DNA of 64,000 bases from a virus: the IMG/VR virus record IMGVR_UViG_3300048694_001042, positions 24,494 to 88,493 of that record; one strand, 5' to 3'. Each line of letters begins with the position of its first letter. Position 1 is the first letter of the stretch. Shown here in pieces: positions 1 to 7,121 of this stretch. The translations under genes and the position numbers were made by a program. The notes beneath the pieces are model-generated. The model ran no database searches. It saw only the letters and a list, made by a program, of their open reading frames with translations, and was not told the origin of the DNA.

Positions 1-46
1 TGGTTTCAAACTAGCTGCTTCCTAATTCAAACCTAGGTCAAGCATC

Positions 47-76
47 AACCCCGGACATAAAAACTCCGGGGTTTTT
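47..76 (+). terminator. Rho-independent terminator
   Basis: Perfect 9-bp inverted repeat (AACCCCGGA at 47-55, TCCGGGGTT at 65-73) with a 9-nt loop, followed by a T run. It would end a transcript entering from the left and separates that unit from the gene starting at 100. Confidence 0.85.
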
Positions 77-99
77 CTTTGGCCTTAAATACCCGCACG

Positions 100-516
100 A
101 TGAAAATACTATGCAAAACCCTGTTTGATTGCACACGCACTGGTGTAACCGGGCATTTTCGCCCAGCACAGGTGCCTTTTGTTGACCAAGCGGAACAAAC
201 AATCAACAACCAGGAAGATTGGAATCGTGCAAGAAATCAACAGCGCAATTGGGAAACAATCATGCAAATTGCCAGTCTCCGAGCACAGATTATGTCTACT
301 AGCAAAACACGCAAGGTTGATGACACCTGGGAATTTTCATTCGAAGTAGAAACAGTGGGTGTTTACAGCAGCAACGGGGACCCAGAAGACCTTGACGGGC
401 TGCTGGCCGAATGCGAGGGCATACCCATGGTCGTTGGACTAAATGAAACTGTGAGTGAATCCACGCTGATCCCCGGAAAGAACATTTGGTTCGATGCCAT
501 AAATATTGAACCATGA
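100..516 (+). CDS. Conserved-type phage protein, unknown function
   Basis: 138-residue protein starting MKILCKTLFDC. I chose the ATG at 100 over an in-frame TTG at 79, which lies in the terminator tail. The N-terminus has short Cys-containing strands, followed by an acidic C-terminal half. The style matches small proteins near structural genes of T4-like marine phages, but I recognise no domain. It is the first gene after a strong terminator, and a TATAAATA-like late promoter (498-505) overlaps its 3' end. Its stop overlaps the next start (ATGA). Confidence 0.7.
   Translation: MKILCKTLFDCTRTGVTGHFRPAQVPFVDQAEQTINNQEDWNRARNQQRNWETIMQIASLRAQIMSTSKTRKVDDTWEFSFEVETVGVYSSNGDPEDLDGLLAECEGIPMVVGLNETVSESTLIPGKNIWFDAINIEP
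498..505 (+). promoter_or_regulatory. Candidate T4-type late promoter (CATAAATA)
   Basis: CATAAATA lies 7 nt upstream of the ATG at 513. T4-like phages use TATAAATA-type -10 boxes without a -35 for virion genes. The box is a one-base variant and lies inside the previous coding region, so chance cannot be excluded. Confidence 0.35.
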
Positions 517-776
517 GCGACACCACAGAAATCGAAAAAAAGAGTCTAGAAGCACACGTTGAACTGTGTGCCGAAAGATACAAACTTCTTGAAACCAAAC
601 TAGGAACAGTTGAGCAAGGAGTTAGGCACGCTAATTCGTTAATTGAAGATTTAGCAGAAACTGTGAGCAAATCCAGTGAAAAAAGCAATGATAGATTGAT
701 CGCCTGGGGCGTGGGAATCATTGTCACATTGTCTGGCGCTTGCGGTTGGTTATTGACCAATTATCTCAATAAATGA
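513..776 (+). CDS. Small membrane-anchored coiled-coil protein (holin/haemolysin-XhlA-like)
   Basis: 87 residues. A charged helical N-terminal region (about 1-60, coiled-coil-like with Glu/Lys repeats) precedes one C-terminal transmembrane helix (about 65-82, WGVGIIVTLSGACGWLL) and a short NYLNK tail. This layout resembles XhlA-type holin accessory proteins, but many phage membrane proteins share it. It overlaps the genes on both sides by 4 nt, so translation is probably coupled. A lysis role is inference only. Confidence 0.6.
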   Translation: MSDTTEIEKKSLEAHVELCAERYKLLETKLGTVEQGVRHANSLIEDLAETVSKSSEKSNDRLIAWGVGIIVTLSGACGWLLTNYLNK

Positions 777-1249
777 TCAAAGAACAAAAACTAGAACAGT
801 GGGCCGAGCGCGAACTCATTCGTCATATTCACACTATGATTATTGACGACAACGACGGTGGTTATGTAGTTTTTGGAAAATACCATCTCACACCCGAAAC
901 CCATGGATTTGCTGTAAAAACTTGGGATCGACACATACACTGTTTTGGCAGCAAACGATCTGCAATCAGTTGGTGTGTGGCCGACAGATCCAACAACATC
1001 AATCTAGCCAATCAAATTTTAGTACTAGACCGCAAACAACAAATGCTGTCTGCAGACATACACTGTCGTCGAGGCCAGGCCAATCGCGGACGTACAGAAG
1101 ATTTTTACGAAATAGTAAATACCAAAGTGCAGCCCAAAATTGAGCAGCATCTTTCGGTGACTGCTGAATTAGAGAAATGTATAAATTCGGCTAAATATAT
1201 TCAAATTAGAGGATTCAATAATGAAATTGCAAGAACTAGCGGCCAATAA
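773..1249 (+). CDS. Phage protein of unknown function
   Basis: 158 residues, starting in an ATGA overlap with the preceding membrane protein. It is mixed alpha/beta in character, rich in His and Trp in the first half (about 40-70) and helical in the second. No signal peptide or membrane segment and no recognised family. Its 3' end overlaps the next gene by 29 nt in another frame. Confidence 0.65.
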   Translation: MIKEQKLEQWAERELIRHIHTMIIDDNDGGYVVFGKYHLTPETHGFAVKTWDRHIHCFGSKRSAISWCVADRSNNINLANQILVLDRKQQMLSADIHCRRGQANRGRTEDFYEIVNTKVQPKIEQHLSVTAELEKCINSAKYIQIRGFNNEIARTSGQ

Positions 1250-2192
1250 GCCAAGCAAGCAAATAGCCCAAGTATTCGAAAGTTACTTTGGGTCAAACCT
1301 GCACTTTGACCAGTTAAACGCTGGACAAACAAAAACACTGTTGGGTCGCGTACAAAAAATTCTAGGTGAAACCAGACGCACACCTGGCTTTTATCAAAGT
1401 CAAAACAATCCCACATATCTCAAGCTAGTTATGTTGGAACAGGCACTGACCAGCCGCCTGCGCGAAGCTGGAGTTCCTCCTATCCCTGGTACCACTCCTG
1501 CTGCCGCACCTGGCACCACTGGCACAACCACAGCTACACAGACTCCACAGGATGCTGCCAAGCAAGCTGCCGCCACAGTGGCTGCTACCAAGGATCCTGC
1601 ACTACGTGCTGCATTACAGAAAGCTGCCAAAGGCCAAAGCTTGAATCCTCAAGAACAAAAAATGGTAGCTGGCGCTGCACTAATGAAACAAGAAAGCCGT
1701 TTGCGTAATGCTTATCGCATGCTCAAAGAATCTGAAGTGCAACAAGCCCAAGTGGTGTTGGCCGCTCAAGACATGGTAGACAAAATGCAAGGCATGTTGG
1801 AAGACGTAAGCGAATTGCAATTCAAAGAATTGCCAGCTCTAGTTGACTCAATCAAGAACCAAGTGGGTATTGATCAAGCTCAACAGTTCAATACTGATGT
1901 GTCGGCTGCACTAACTGGCTTGATGCAGAATCTACAAGCTACCAAGCAACAGCTTGACTCTGCACTGGGTGTGGTAACTGGTCAAGCTCCTGCTGTTCCT
2001 GGCGTACCCGGTGCAGGCGACCTTGGCGCCGAACTAGGTGCTGACTTGGGTGCTGCTGCAGGCGGCGCTCCTGGCGCCGAAGCAGGTGCCGAACTAGGTG
2101 CTGACTTAGACAATGACCTGGCTGCTGCCGCTGCTGCCGGCAACGAAGCTGAACCAGCACCTGCTGCTAGCTTAGGCCGCGCACGTAGATAA
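1221..2192 (+). CDS. Ala/Gly-rich virion-core-like protein
   Basis: 323 residues. The N-terminal 90 residues are a helical module (MKLQELAANKPSKQIAQVFE..., with an LEQALTSRLREAG helix). A Pro/Thr/Ala linker follows (about 90-120), then helical regions (about 120-245), then a low-complexity tail of repeated GAELGADLGAA-type units. Similar N-terminal modules occur in uncharacterised virion or prohead-core proteins of T4-like marine phages; that comparison is from memory. A GCTAAATATATT box about 25 nt upstream may be a late promoter. The alanine-rich tail repeats at DNA level (GCCGAACTAGGTGCTGACTT twice). Confidence 0.6.
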   Translation: MKLQELAANKPSKQIAQVFESYFGSNLHFDQLNAGQTKTLLGRVQKILGETRRTPGFYQSQNNPTYLKLVMLEQALTSRLREAGVPPIPGTTPAAAPGTTGTTTATQTPQDAAKQAAATVAATKDPALRAALQKAAKGQSLNPQEQKMVAGAALMKQESRLRNAYRMLKESEVQQAQVVLAAQDMVDKMQGMLEDVSELQFKELPALVDSIKNQVGIDQAQQFNTDVSAALTGLMQNLQATKQQLDSALGVVTGQAPAVPGVPGAGDLGAELGADLGAAAGGAPGAEAGAELGADLDNDLAAAAAAGNEAEPAPAASLGRARR

Positions 2193-2542
2193 TGAGAATC
2201 AACGAAGTTGCTGCTGACCAACCTGGAGCAGACCCAAATCAATTAGTGGGTCTGGTCCAATTTCTCAGTGGCCGCGCAACAGACACTGATGCTCAAAAAC
2301 AAATTAGCCAAGATGCATTTATTAAATTGGCACAAAGCTTGGGTGTCAATATCACACATCAAAACCTCGGCGACATAATTAGCCAACCTCCATTAAATGG
2401 CGTGCTAGAACCCTTGGATCCAAATTCCAATATGATCTCATTCAAAGGCGCCGACATAGGCCCTGCCAAAATGAGTGTGCCACAAGCTCAACAAGTTGTC
2501 AACAAAATGGCCAAAAGCGCAATGAAACGCGGTTTGAAGTAA
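2192..2542 (+). CDS. Phage protein of unknown function
   Basis: 116 residues starting at an ATG that overlaps the upstream stop (TAATG). Predominantly helical, with repeated Asp/Gln-rich segments and a basic C-terminus (KMAKSAMKRGLK). It is probably co-expressed with the Ala-rich protein upstream, which also starts MxxxE(L/V)AA; the two N-termini (MKLQELAANKP, MRINEVAADQP) look related. No known domain recognised. Confidence 0.65.
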   Translation: MRINEVAADQPGADPNQLVGLVQFLSGRATDTDAQKQISQDAFIKLAQSLGVNITHQNLGDIISQPPLNGVLEPLDPNSNMISFKGADIGPAKMSVPQAQQVVNKMAKSAMKRGLK

Positions 2543-2550
2543 ACGTTTTG

Positions 2551-2580
2551 TTGACAACAGGCGTTGTATTAGTATACAAT
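2551..2580 (+). promoter_or_regulatory. Sigma70-type promoter
   Basis: TTGACA at 2551-2556 and overlapping -10 candidates TATACA (2573-2578) and TACAAT (2575-2580), with 16-18 bp spacing. It lies just after the stop of the upstream gene and 18 bp before the ATG at 2598, with AAGGAG between. Confidence 0.7.
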
Positions 2581-2597
2581 GCTACAAGGAGATTCCA

Positions 2598-2897
2598 ATG
2601 AAAAAAGCTCTTGCAATTTTAATGCTGATTGCCGGCACGTCGGCTTTGGCACACGGTCCGGTTTATCGTCCACATCCTCATTACAGCCATGGCTATGGCT
2701 GGGTAGTTCCGACAATCATTGGCGGCGTGGTGGGTTATGAAATTGCTCGACAGCAACAACCTGTGGTGGTACAACAGCAACCAGTGATTGTTCAGAATCC
2801 CCCGATAGTGTATCAGCCACAGTCAAATTGTGGACCTTGGATTGAAACACTAAACTCAGACGGAACTATCACTCGCTCACGAACTTGTATGCAATGA
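2598..2897 (+). CDS. Secreted or periplasmic His/Gln-rich small protein
   Basis: 99 residues. A clear Sec signal peptide (MKKALAILMLIAGTSALA, cleavage expected before HGP) is followed by a His/Tyr-rich stretch (HPHYSHGYGW), a short hydrophobic segment (VVPTIIGGVVGYEIA), Gln/Val repeats and a C-terminal Cys pair. The layout resembles small bacterial cell-envelope proteins with a glycine-zipper-like segment. It has its own promoter and an AAGGAG ribosome site 7 nt upstream, so it is an independent unit. An envelope-modification role is inferred only from export. Confidence 0.75.
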   Translation: MKKALAILMLIAGTSALAHGPVYRPHPHYSHGYGWVVPTIIGGVVGYEIARQQQPVVVQQQPVIVQNPPIVYQPQSNCGPWIETLNSDGTITRSRTCMQ

Positions 2898-2955
2898 AAT
2901 ACTGGAAAATACAGCTACACTATCATCCTGGGCTAGACATCGATTATAATATAGC

Positions 2956-3543
2956 ATGAAAATAAATCAAGCAACTGCGGCCGAATTGGCCAACTACTCA
3001 CAGCATCTAAAATCGCTGCCGCCACATGACAAATACACACGTTTTGGTTTCTCTGTCAGCAACGAAACCATTGATCAGTTGATATTGAATGTGCTGTATC
3101 ATCCCGAAGATCATTACATATTTGTAGCACAATACAATGACACTGTTGTGGGTTTTGGGCACCTGGCACGGGAAGGCGCAGACTGGGAATTGGCTGTCAG
3201 CGTCAACGAAGATTTGCAAGGCCAAGGCATCGGCAACGCACTAATGAGTCACATGATCGGCTGGAGTAAAACACACGGTATTCATTCTGTGTTCATGCAC
3301 TGCATCAGCGAAAATCAAAAAATACAGCACCTTGCTCGCAAGCATGGCTTGCGAACTGTAGAACGCTCGGGACCGGAAATAACTGCAAAAGTTGAATTGC
3401 CGGATCCAACAATGATAGATTATGTTAAAACTTATTTGGAAGAACAACAAAATCTAATCAAACAAATTACCGATTTACAAAAAAAGCTATTGGCTACATT
3501 TTCGCCTGTGGCTGTATTCAACCCACAAGACAAAGTAGAATAA
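2956..3543 (+). CDS. GNAT-family N-acetyltransferase with C-terminal extension
   Basis: 195 residues. The GNAT fold core spans about 10-150: strands around YIFVAQYNDTVVGFGHL, the acetyl-CoA motif A (VNEDLQGQGIGNALMSHMI, giving Q-G-Q-G-I-G), and the conserved C-terminal strand region (ENQKIQHLARKHGL). A helical tail follows, perhaps coiled coil (about 155-180). The substrate cannot be inferred. A TATAAT box at 2945-2950 ends only 5 nt before the ATG and there is no SD, so the mRNA may be leaderless, although a good -35 is lacking. Confidence 0.85.
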   Translation: MKINQATAAELANYSQHLKSLPPHDKYTRFGFSVSNETIDQLILNVLYHPEDHYIFVAQYNDTVVGFGHLAREGADWELAVSVNEDLQGQGIGNALMSHMIGWSKTHGIHSVFMHCISENQKIQHLARKHGLRTVERSGPEITAKVELPDPTMIDYVKTYLEEQQNLIKQITDLQKKLLATFSPVAVFNPQDKVE

Positions 3544-3544
3544 A

Positions 3545-4054
3545 TTGAAAGAAAAATTCAAACACGCATACATGGACACAGCACGTAGATTTGCTGAACT
3601 CAGTCCAGCAATTAGACGCAAGGTAGGAGCCATTGTTGTAAAAGACGATAGAATTATTTCAATCGGTTACAACGGCATGCCTGTGGGCTGGGACAATGAG
3701 TGTGAATATAAAGAATATCTAAATGCTGCTAAGGCAGGGTTCATGAACGACGCAGAAATCCAAGATAAATTTCCCTTTGAAGAATACGTAGAGGAATATC
3801 AAGCCATGCGTAGATACCGTCTAGTGACCAAAGACGAAGTACTCCACGCAGAGTCCAATGCAGTTTCAAAGTTGGCAAAAAGCAACGAGTCGGGGTTGGG
3901 TGCAGATTTGTTTGTGACCACAGCACCTTGCATTCATTGTGCCAAACTCATACACCAGACTGGTATTCGCCGAGTGTGGTACAGCGACAATTACAGAGAT
4001 TCGGCAGGCATTGATTTCTTGGTCAAGTCCGGCGTAACTGTAGAAAAAATTTAA
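3545..4054 (+). CDS. Deoxycytidylate (dCMP) deaminase
   Basis: 169 residues, TTG start one base after the preceding stop. Zinc-dependent deaminase motifs are intact: HAE in VLHAESNAV (about residue 101) and PCIHC in TTAPCIHCAKLI (about 128). The insertion between the first strands matches phage dCMP deaminases. It converts dCMP to dUMP, feeding dTTP synthesis during phage replication. It is tightly packed with the GNAT gene and the exonuclease (TAATG overlap). Confidence 0.9.
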   Translation: MKEKFKHAYMDTARRFAELSPAIRRKVGAIVVKDDRIISIGYNGMPVGWDNECEYKEYLNAAKAGFMNDAEIQDKFPFEEYVEEYQAMRRYRLVTKDEVLHAESNAVSKLAKSNESGLGADLFVTTAPCIHCAKLIHQTGIRRVWYSDNYRDSAGIDFLVKSGVTVEKI

Positions 4055-4770
4055 TGTATAATCCAAAATTCAATTACCAACCTGTGCCCAGAGTAACCAT
4101 CGAGGGCAAACGTTTTTACGCCACTCCTGATGGAAACAAATTACCTAGTGTAACCACAATTCTAGACAAAACCAAAAGTGAAGAAAGCAAAGCAGCACTG
4201 AACCAATGGCGAGCAAGAGTAGGCACCGAGCGAGCACAGCAAATTACCACAGAAGCAGCCAATCGAGGCACAAGGATGCACACGTACTTGGAAAAGTACA
4301 TCAAAGAAGGCGCCATCCCTCCACGTGGAAGCAATCCTTTCTCATGGCCCAGTCATATTATGGCTGAAGAAGTTGTTAAAAAAGGCTTGGTCAATGTAAG
4401 CGAGTTTTGGGGTATTGAAGTCCCACTGTATTTCCCCCGAGTATATGCAGGTACTACAGACGGTGCGGGCATACACTTGAACGAAGAATCCATTTTAGAT
4501 TACAAGCAAACAAATAAGCCTAAAAAGCGTGAGTGGATTGAAGATTACTTCATGCAACTTGCTGCCTATGCAGAAGCACACAATGAATTGCATGGCACAC
4601 GAATCAAAAAAGGCGTAGTTTTGATGTGCGTCAAGCCCGATTTAGACGCCAATCACAATATCATTGGTCAGCCGCAATACCAGGAATTTGTGCTAGAAGG
4701 CACAGAATTTGAGAAGTATCGCGGACTGTGGTGGAAAAAGGTTGAACAGTATTATCTGCTAAATATGTGA
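4054..4770 (+). CDS. PD-(D/E)XK (RecB/Cas4-like) exonuclease
   Basis: 238 residues. Shows the order expected for the RecB-type nuclease fold: RGTRMHTYLEKY (motif with His, about 72), GTTDGAG (Asp of the PD motif, about 135), ILDYKQTNKPK (D-x-K, about 151) and a MQLAAYAEA helix (about 170). Similar stand-alone exonucleases are common in T4-like phages and are thought to act in DNA recombination or degradation of host DNA. It starts in an overlap with the dCMP deaminase stop. Confidence 0.85.
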   Translation: MYNPKFNYQPVPRVTIEGKRFYATPDGNKLPSVTTILDKTKSEESKAALNQWRARVGTERAQQITTEAANRGTRMHTYLEKYIKEGAIPPRGSNPFSWPSHIMAEEVVKKGLVNVSEFWGIEVPLYFPRVYAGTTDGAGIHLNEESILDYKQTNKPKKREWIEDYFMQLAAYAEAHNELHGTRIKKGVVLMCVKPDLDANHNIIGQPQYQEFVLEGTEFEKYRGLWWKKVEQYYLLNM

Positions 4771-4788
4771 TACCTCGAGGATATCACA

Positions 4789-6684
4789 GTGGCAATTTTA
4801 CAAATTTCAAGAATAACCAATCGCAAAGGATTAGCCGAAGACCTCCCACAACCATTGGCTGGTGCAGAGCTGGGTTGGGCAACGGACAGTCGTAGATTAT
4901 TCATTGGCAACGGAACTGTTGCCGAAGGCGCCCCTGTAGTGGGCAACACAGAAATTCTTACTGAATTTTCTGATTTGCTTTCCTTTGCTAACCAATACAC
5001 TTACAACGGTGTCAGCGCCACTGGATACACAGTACAAACAGGTCCTACTGTAGCTACCCCGGTTTCGCAAAGCATACAAGATAGATTAGATAGCATCGTA
5101 ATCGCTACAGATTTTGGAATCGTTGGCGATGGTGTTACTGATTGTACCGCAGCGATCAACCGTGCAATGTACCAATTGTATTGTGTCAATAATAATCCAG
5201 CAATTCGACGGGGATTGTTTTTTCCAGCCGGTGCATACCTCATTACAGGAACCTTGTACATTCCTACCTATGCCACACTGATCGGCGAAGGAAATGAAGG
5301 CACAACTATTTCATTAGTTACACAGACTTGGTTAGGAACAGTTGCCTGGCAGGCTGATACTATTGTGGTTCGCGAAGGCGTTTACTATCTTTCTTCGCAA
5401 GCTGTGCCCCCAAATACCAGTATTGGTGATACAACCTATTGGACTGAAGTACCAGCACCTGAACAGGTTTGGCAAACAGTAGACAGTCAATTCAATACAG
5501 GTACCAGCATTGGCCTAGGATCAGCAGTTGCTCCAACTGGTATCACTATTACAGGAATACAATTTACCACAGACAATCCTGGAATGCAAGGTGCATTGTT
5601 GGAAGATGCAAGTCATGTGGTATTAGACAGTGTAAGCATTTTAGGACCTCTCACTGAGCAAAATATCACTGACATTGTTATAGACAGTATTGTAGTTGCA
5701 GCGGACATCAATGCCGGCTACGAATACACAATTGTCACACTAGGCGACACAGATTTTACAGAGATTGGTGCTTCACAAAACGTAATAGGTACAAGATTCA
5801 CAGCCACAGGACCTGGAACAGGAACAGGTACTGCTGAAATCATGTATCCAACCACCACAGCTATTGCCTGGGCCAGTACGCCTGCATTGGTTTGCAGCAA
5901 TGTAAACATCACAAATTGCAAGTTCGGTGGTTTCTGGACCGGAACAAAAACAGATCAGCAAATCAAAGGCATAGTGATCGGCCAATCAAAATTTGACACA
6001 CTGTATCAAGGCATATATCTTGGCGGAGATGCACCAACTGATGGTGGCGCCAGCGGTGTGCGTATGGTTCAAAATACATTTGACAACATTTATTTGCAAG
6101 GCATCTCACTTGAAAATGTTGAAATGAACGTGTCAGCATACAACACATTTTATGATGTAGGCAACGAATTCAACGGCGTTGATTATCCACAAAGTTCAAT
6201 CATTGACTTTGATGCTGACAACAACGTCAGCATTGGAGACATGTTCCAAAGAACTGCTGATGTTGCAGAAACTTCTGGATTGGCTAGAATCAATCTGCAT
6301 CGCCGTGCGAACATTGCCATGGACGGCGCTTATGCTCTGGATCTAGGAACATATCACCGCCAGTCTGGACTTGAAGCAACTCTAGCAGATGGATCCGACG
6401 CTGCGGCATTGTTTACAGTTGATTCCGCTGTCACTCGAGCATTTGCTGTTGACTATACCATCGTCCGAGACACTGCTGTGGAAACAGGAAAATACACAGT
6501 GGTAGCAGGCACCGACGGAGAGGGCACTGGACTAAACTCAACATACACTGCCCAACTTCAGAACAGTGTCACAAATGTATTCTTTTCTGTTTCTGAATCC
6601 GGTGGTGTGGTATCTCTGCTATATACAGTTGTTCCCAGCGGAACAGACGCCTTACTTTCATACTCTGTAACAAAACTAGCTTGA
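4789..6684 (+). CDS. Beta-helix tail fibre/tailspike-type protein
   Basis: 631 residues, GTG start preceded by GAGGAT. Residues about 1-60 (AILQISRITNRKGLAEDLPQ...GWATDSRRLFIGNG) form the N-terminal module seen in many phage fibres that attach to the virion. Residues about 100-480 look like a right-handed parallel beta-helix of the pectate-lyase superfamily, opening with DFGIVGDGVTDCTAAI and continuing with N/G/T-rich rungs. The last about 130 residues are a beta-rich C-terminal domain. Likely role: receptor binding or polysaccharide recognition or cleavage; no catalytic residues can be assigned by eye. A GCTAAATATGTG box upstream is a possible late promoter. Confidence 0.85.
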   Translation: MAILQISRITNRKGLAEDLPQPLAGAELGWATDSRRLFIGNGTVAEGAPVVGNTEILTEFSDLLSFANQYTYNGVSATGYTVQTGPTVATPVSQSIQDRLDSIVIATDFGIVGDGVTDCTAAINRAMYQLYCVNNNPAIRRGLFFPAGAYLITGTLYIPTYATLIGEGNEGTTISLVTQTWLGTVAWQADTIVVREGVYYLSSQAVPPNTSIGDTTYWTEVPAPEQVWQTVDSQFNTGTSIGLGSAVAPTGITITGIQFTTDNPGMQGALLEDASHVVLDSVSILGPLTEQNITDIVIDSIVVAADINAGYEYTIVTLGDTDFTEIGASQNVIGTRFTATGPGTGTGTAEIMYPTTTAIAWASTPALVCSNVNITNCKFGGFWTGTKTDQQIKGIVIGQSKFDTLYQGIYLGGDAPTDGGASGVRMVQNTFDNIYLQGISLENVEMNVSAYNTFYDVGNEFNGVDYPQSSIIDFDADNNVSIGDMFQRTADVAETSGLARINLHRRANIAMDGAYALDLGTYHRQSGLEATLADGSDAAALFTVDSAVTRAFAVDYTIVRDTAVETGKYTVVAGTDGEGTGLNSTYTAQLQNSVTNVFFSVSESGGVVSLLYTVVPSGTDALLSYSVTKLA

Positions 6685-6690
6685 CATTCG

Positions 6691-7116
6691 ATGTGGCATC
6701 GACAATTTTCTGATCGACTGAGTTCGTGGACCGAACTCAGAACAACTTGCGCTCAATTGCCTGTGGATCAAGCACTGGCAAATATCAATCGATGGTGGTT
6801 TGACGCCCCGTGGATTCCTTATCATTTGCACTGGGATGATCAGTTAACTTGGCCCGATCCATGGCAATTGCTAGACGATAATTTATTCTGTCCGCTTGCA
6901 CGAGGACTGGGAATCCTGTATACTATAGCTATACTTGATCGCAGTGACATGCAAAATGCTGTTTTAATCGAGGTTGGAAGTGACAATTTAGTCCAGATTG
7001 CTGGGGGGAAATATATATTGAATTGGGACCCAGATGACATCGTAAATATCAACCTAGACCGATTAAAAATTCGTCACAGCGTCAGTCAAGAGCAAATAAA
7101 AAAACAAATTAAGTAG
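6691..7116 (+). CDS. Conserved-type phage protein of unknown function
   Basis: 141 residues, Trp-rich first half (RWWFDAPWIPYHLHWDDQLTWPDPWQLL) with a hydrophobic, strand-rich core (GLGILYTIAIL, AVLIEV). No signal peptide. Similar Trp-rich proteins occur beside nrdA or fibre genes in T4-like marine phages, with no known function. It starts 6 bp after the tail gene stop and 5 bp separate it from nrdA, so it may be transcribed with either. Confidence 0.65.
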   Translation: MWHRQFSDRLSSWTELRTTCAQLPVDQALANINRWWFDAPWIPYHLHWDDQLTWPDPWQLLDDNLFCPLARGLGILYTIAILDRSDMQNAVLIEVGSDNLVQIAGGKYILNWDPDDIVNINLDRLKIRHSVSQEQIKKQIK

Positions 7117-7121
7117 GTAAA